Origin: an uncultured Hyphomicrobiales bacterium
Lineage (GTDB): Bacteria > Pseudomonadota > Alphaproteobacteria > Rhizobiales > Beijerinckiaceae
Direction: 5' to 3'
Length of the DNA: 7,566 nucleotides
Assembly (NCBI GenBank): GCA_903916165.1
Contig: CAIWVR010000632.1
Coordinates: 1 to 7,566, forward strand
Of this stretch, positions 5,083 to 7,566 are shown in pieces. The translations under genes were made by a program, and so were the position numbers. Within the stretch, counting starts at the first letter, position 1, and each line of letters opens with the position of its first letter. The notes beneath the pieces were generated by a model. It had not been told where the DNA came from. It did no database searches and was given only the letters and a program-made list of their open reading frames with translations.

Positions 5083-5832
5083 TCAGACCGCCAGCAGGTC
5101 CCAGTCCTTCTCGACCGCGCCGCCGACGAGCGCCTTGCGGATGTAATAGTTCCACATTTTGGCGACATGATGCGGGCGGTCCTCAAGCTTGAGAATCGTC
5201 TCGATCTCCGCGTCGCTCAGGGGCTTTGGCGTGGCGCCGGCATTCAGCACCTGCATCTGGGCCTGTGCATTTTCCTGAAAATGCACGGAGTCCGACAGCA
5301 GTGCGGGCAGCGATTCCGCGACCAGCAGCAGGCCATGCGCACGCATGAGCGCGACATGGTGCGGACCCAGCGTCGCGGCGAGATCGCGGCCCTGTTGCGG
5401 GTGCTTGATGTGGCTCGGATCGGGATGGGTCGGGATGCCGCTCTTCCAGCGCGTCGCACGCGCCCGCATCGGCAGCATCTGCACGCCTTCCATCATGGTG
5501 AAGGCAATGGCGAGATCCATATGGCTGTGCAATGTCGCGTTCACGTCGGGGCGCGCGCGCATGGCCTCGATATGGATCGAGGTTTCCGACGGCGGCTTGC
5601 CGTCACCGTCGATCACCTTGCCGTCAAAATCCACGGTGAGAATACGGTCGGGCGACAGTTCCGCGCGGCTGTCGGAGCGCCGCTGCACCATCAGCGCGTC
5701 CTGTCCCGGCACGCGCACGGCGACATGGCCGCTGTACTGCAGGATGTTCATCTCTTCCAGAATGCGCGTGACGGCGCAGACTTCCGCGGCGAGGCGGGCC
5801 TTGTCATTGGTCAGTCCTGCGGATGCGGGCAT
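5083..5832 (-). CDS. Class II aldolase/adducin-family protein, possible aromatic-acid decarboxylase or aldolase
   Basis: 249 residues, the family's usual length. The zinc site is complete: Glu83 in PPSET, HSH at 102-104, and His166 in RAHGLLL. SGHVAVR (34-40) and PPSETSIHIEAM (80-91) are the other family signatures. Members split sugar phosphates (fuculose, ribulose types) or decarboxylate aromatic acids; 3,4-dihydroxyphthalate decarboxylases of phthalate degradation belong here. The sequence alone does not choose between these. The neighbour, a 4,5-dihydroxyphthalate decarboxylase-like protein, and the nearby QuiC-like gene favour the aromatic role, which is inference. It is cytoplasmic. The ATG at 5832 is preceded by GAGAG, a fair ribosome site. 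It lies 81 bases downstream of the decarboxylase-like gene, with a strong hairpin between them, so it may be read partly by read-through. Its stop faces the cupin stop across the REP-like repeat. Confidence 0.9.
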   Translation of the reverse strand: MPASAGLTNDKARLAAEVCAVTRILEEMNILQYSGHVAVRVPGQDALMVQRRSDSRAELSPDRILTVDFDGKVIDGDGKPPSETSIHIEAMRARPDVNATLHSHMDLAIAFTMMEGVQMLPMRARATRWKSGIPTHPDPSHIKHPQQGRDLAATLGPHHVALMRAHGLLLVAESLPALLSDSVHFQENAQAQMQVLNAGATPKPLSDAEIETILKLEDRPHHVAKMWNYYIRKALVGGAVEKDWDLLAV

Positions 5833-5875
5833 GTCGTCTCTCTTTTTCTTGGTTGGTATGAGGCAGGCAGAACAA

Positions 5876-5902
5876 AACCGCCGGCCTTGCGGGCCGGCGG
5901 TT
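5876..5902 (-). terminator. GC-rich hairpin between the two minus-strand catabolic genes
   Basis: A perfect 11-bp stem (AACCGCCGGCC at 5876-5886 with GGCCGGCGGTT at 5892-5902) closes a 5-base loop. Read on the minus strand, the last stem bases TT are followed by TTGTT, a short T tract. It begins 12 bases after the stop of the 4,5-dihydroxyphthalate decarboxylase-like gene and lies upstream of the aldolase-family gene. It can act as an intrinsic terminator or as a partial attenuator that lowers expression of the downstream gene. Confidence 0.65.
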
Positions 5903-5913
5903 CAACGAGACTT

Positions 5914-6900
5914 TTAGACGATGATCTTGGTCGCCGTGCTCGCCGGGAAGAGGTCTTCCGGCTTGACGTGCTTGTGGGCAATGCCCTGCTGGTAGGTGTA
6001 GAGCAGCATCTGTTCCCAGGTGGCGCGGTTTTCGTCGACGCCGAAGGGGTAGGTATCGCCCATCATGTCGCGCATGCGGCGTGCATAGGTCGGCAGCCAG
6101 GGCAGCGGATAGCGCGACACGGCCGGATCGAACAGGCGCTCGATGGAGCGGTTCTTCGACTCGACGAAGGCGTTATAGAGGTTGCGCGGCACCCACGGGT
6201 TCTCATCGACGATGCTCTTCTTCATCGCGATGATGTGCATGATCGGCCAGACCTTGGTCCTGGCGTAATAATCCTCTTCCATCTCGAGATATTCCGGGAA
6301 GAGGCGCACGACATTCGGGTCGCCTTCGAGGAAGCAGGTCGGCGGACGCGCGATGATGGCGCAGTCGATCTCGCCCGATGCCAGCATGTCCGACAGCGAC
6401 TTGTCGCCGACGCGCGTCAGCTTGAGGCCCTCGGGGAGGTTGAGCTCGACCTTCTCGATGCGGCCGGGCGAATTGGCGCCGGCCTGGTACCAATGCACAT
6501 CCGTCAGCTTGACGCCGCAATCATTGTGCATCCAGCCGCGCATGTAGACGGCGGCCGAATGCGCCCATTCCGGCGAACCGACGCGCTTGCCCTTGAGGTC
6601 GCCGATTGTCTTGATGTTGGAATTCTTGTTCACATAGAAGGACGAGAAGCGGAACAGGCGCGAGCAGACGACCGGCAGGCCGACGATGTCGCAATCGTCA
6701 CGTGTGATCTGGGTCGAGAATTTCGCGAAAGAGAGTTCGCTGACGTCGAACTCGCGGTTGAAGGTCTGGCGCGCGAAAATCTCGTGGTGTCCCAGCGTCA
6801 ACCAATTGTGGTCGATGCCTTCGGCCTTGACGAGGCCCATGCGGAAATCGCGGAAATGGTCATAGTCGGTCGTGGCGATCGAGAGTTTCAGCTGGCTCAT
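5914..6900 (-). CDS. 4,5-dihydroxyphthalate decarboxylase-like protein (periplasmic-binding-protein fold)
   Basis: 328 residues from the ATG at 6900, which follows AGGGGG at a 7-base spacing on the minus strand; an in-frame codon 33 bases earlier lacks such a site. The N-terminus LKLSIATTDYDHFRDF, then EIFARQTFNREFDVSELSF (about 39-57), IVGLPVVCSRLFRFSSFYVN (about 72-91; given in parts), GDLKGKRVGSPEW (about 101-113), a block ending in a basic-acidic ARPPTCF, and the C-terminal WPIMHIIAMKKSIVDE pattern are those of the family that includes 4,5-dihydroxyphthalate decarboxylase, whose product is protocatechuate. It has the type II periplasmic-binding fold related to NMT1/THI5 proteins. No signal peptide is visible, so it is cytoplasmic, which favours an enzyme over a transport binding protein. 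Many family members are unproven and may act on other hydroxylated aromatic acids. It is the first gene of the minus-strand unit, divergent from the QuiC-like gene. Confidence 0.85.
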   Translation of the reverse strand: MSQLKLSIATTDYDHFRDFRMGLVKAEGIDHNWLTLGHHEIFARQTFNREFDVSELSFAKFSTQITRDDCDIVGLPVVCSRLFRFSSFYVNKNSNIKTIGDLKGKRVGSPEWAHSAAVYMRGWMHNDCGVKLTDVHWYQAGANSPGRIEKVELNLPEGLKLTRVGDKSLSDMLASGEIDCAIIARPPTCFLEGDPNVVRLFPEYLEMEEDYYARTKVWPIMHIIAMKKSIVDENPWVPRNLYNAFVESKNRSIERLFDPAVSRYPLPWLPTYARRMRDMMGDTYPFGVDENRATWEQMLLYTYQQGIAHKHVKPEDLFPASTATKIIV

Positions 6901-7070
6901 GGGCGTCCCCCTGTCGTTTCGTTCTTGCGTCATCCGGAAGCGTGACGGCTGCCGGGCGTCGAGACCTGATACATCATTGCCGCCGCCGGGGGAATATCGG
7001 CCCTGGTCCGCGTTGCGGCCCGGGCGCTCCGGCTTTATGGTCGCTTAAACAGCGCATGAAGGAATAGCGG
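6901..7070. promoter_or_regulatory. Divergent intergenic region of the catabolic genes
   Basis: This 170-base gap must hold the promoters for both divergent genes. A short inverted repeat, CGTCA (6928-6932) and TGACG (6943-6947), is a weak operator candidate. TTGCGG (7013-7018) with TTATGG (7035-7040), 16 bases apart, could be -35/-10 boxes for the plus-strand gene. None of these is strong. No LysR-type gene is visible within the window. Confidence 0.3.
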
Positions 7071-7566
7071 ATGCTCAGGTGGTCGATTGCGACGGTCTCC
7101 ATGGGCGGCACGTTGGAAGCCAAGCTCGCGGCGGTCGCCCGCGCGGGCTTCCGGGCCGTCGAGATTTTCGAGAACGATCTGACGTTTTTCTCCGGCAAGC
7201 CGCGCGACGTGCGCCAGCGCGCTGAAGATTTGGGGCTGGAGATCATCGGCCTGCAGCCATTGCGCGATTTCGAGGCCATGCCCGAGCCGCTGCGGACCCG
7301 CAATTTCGACCGCGCCGAGCGCAAGTTCGACCTGATGGAGGAGCTTGGCACGCGCTTTCTGGGCATGTGTTCCTCGGTCTCCGAGGACACGGCCGACGAC
7401 AGGGACCGCGCCGCCGCCGATCTGGCGGAGCTGGCCGACCGCGCCGCGCGCCGGGGCTTCCGGCTCGGCTATGAGGCGCTGGCCTGGGGGCGCTACGTCA
7501 AGGACTGGATGCAGGCCTATGAGCTGGTCTGCCTCGCCGACCGGCCCAATCTCGGCATTGTGCTCG
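7071..7566 (+). CDS. 3-dehydroshikimate dehydratase-like TIM-barrel protein (QuiC type), N-terminal part
   Basis: The frame opens at the ATG at 7071, preceded by GAAGGA 7 bases upstream, and is still open at the window edge after 165 residues. SIATVSMGGTL (5-15), AVEIFENDL (29-37), LQPLRDFE (61-68), ERKFDLMEELGT (83-94) and GYEALAWGRYV (133-143) follow the xylose-isomerase-like dehydroshikimate dehydratases. These turn 3-dehydroshikimate, from quinate or shikimate, into protocatechuate. Glu135 is the first expected metal ligand; the next (DSFH) falls just past the edge. In many proteobacteria this domain is fused to a C-terminal 4-hydroxyphenylpyruvate-dioxygenase-like domain, giving about 600 residues, which cannot be checked here. 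It is cytoplasmic. It is divergent from the dihydroxyphthalate decarboxylase-like gene. A related sugar-phosphate isomerase is possible but fits the motifs less well. Confidence 0.88.
   Translation, partial: MLRWSIATVSMGGTLEAKLAAVARAGFRAVEIFENDLTFFSGKPRDVRQRAEDLGLEIIGLQPLRDFEAMPEPLRTRNFDRAERKFDLMEELGTRFLGMCSSVSEDTADDRDRAAADLAELADRAARRGFRLGYEALAWGRYVKDWMQAYELVCLADRPNLGIVL

Noticed and set aside
5167..6945. A 592-codon plus-strand open frame across both minus-strand catabolic genes
   Set aside because: It runs antisense through two clear genes, the hairpin between them and their stop/start sites. Its composition (His, Arg, Val rich) is typical of antisense frames in GC-rich genomes.
6974..7390. 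A minus-strand open frame opposite the start of the QuiC-like gene
   Set aside because: It is Ser/Arg-rich antisense reading; the plus strand carries clear dehydroshikimate dehydratase motifs and a ribosome site.

Overview
The window looks like chromosomal DNA of an alphaproteobacterium, most likely Hyphomicrobiales. The evidence is the GC-rich codon use, the CYTH-CHAD and class I PPK2 proteins, a decayed NasT/NasS-type nitrate regulator, and an imperfect palindrome bounded by CGTCATTGCGAG/CTCGCAATGACG, a repeat type I associate with Bradyrhizobium/Rhodopseudomonas-like genomes. The genus cannot be fixed from the sequence alone.

Left part (1-1082). The 3' end of an unidentified gene closes at 122 and is followed by a strong intrinsic terminator. 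A small cysteine-rich, probably metal-binding protein lies on the minus strand (206-475). A 21-bp tandem duplication follows. Then comes a relic in which the receiver part of a NasT-like (ANTAR) regulator is fused out of frame to a piece of a NasS/NrtA-like nitrate-binding protein (682-970). The cell's nitrate-responsive regulator has been deleted and is decaying here.

Middle part (1079-4327). This is a polyphosphate and nucleotide module. A divergent Nudix hydrolase with an altered Nudix box faces a CYTH-CHAD protein (triphosphatase tunnel plus polyphosphate-binding helical domain) and a class I polyphosphate kinase 2. The two plus-strand genes probably form one operon ended by a hairpin near 4280-4327. 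The AT-rich divergent intergenic region carries a perfect 7-5-7 dyad that could be an operator.

Right part (4329-7566). A short frame fragment of unknown origin is followed by a small cupin protein. The cupin gene converges on two minus-strand genes: a class II aldolase-family protein and, upstream of it, a 4,5-dihydroxyphthalate decarboxylase-like protein of periplasmic-binding fold. A REP-like palindrome sits between the convergent genes, and a strong GC hairpin sits between the two minus-strand genes. Divergent from them, and cut by the window edge, starts a xylose-isomerase-like TIM-barrel gene resembling the 3-dehydroshikimate dehydratase domain of QuiC-type proteins. Named members of all three of these families make protocatechuate or act on dihydroxyphthalates, so this part is plausibly an aromatic-acid catabolic island feeding protocatechuate. 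That pathway reading is inference.

I see no transposase, CRISPR array, rRNA or intact tRNA in the window.
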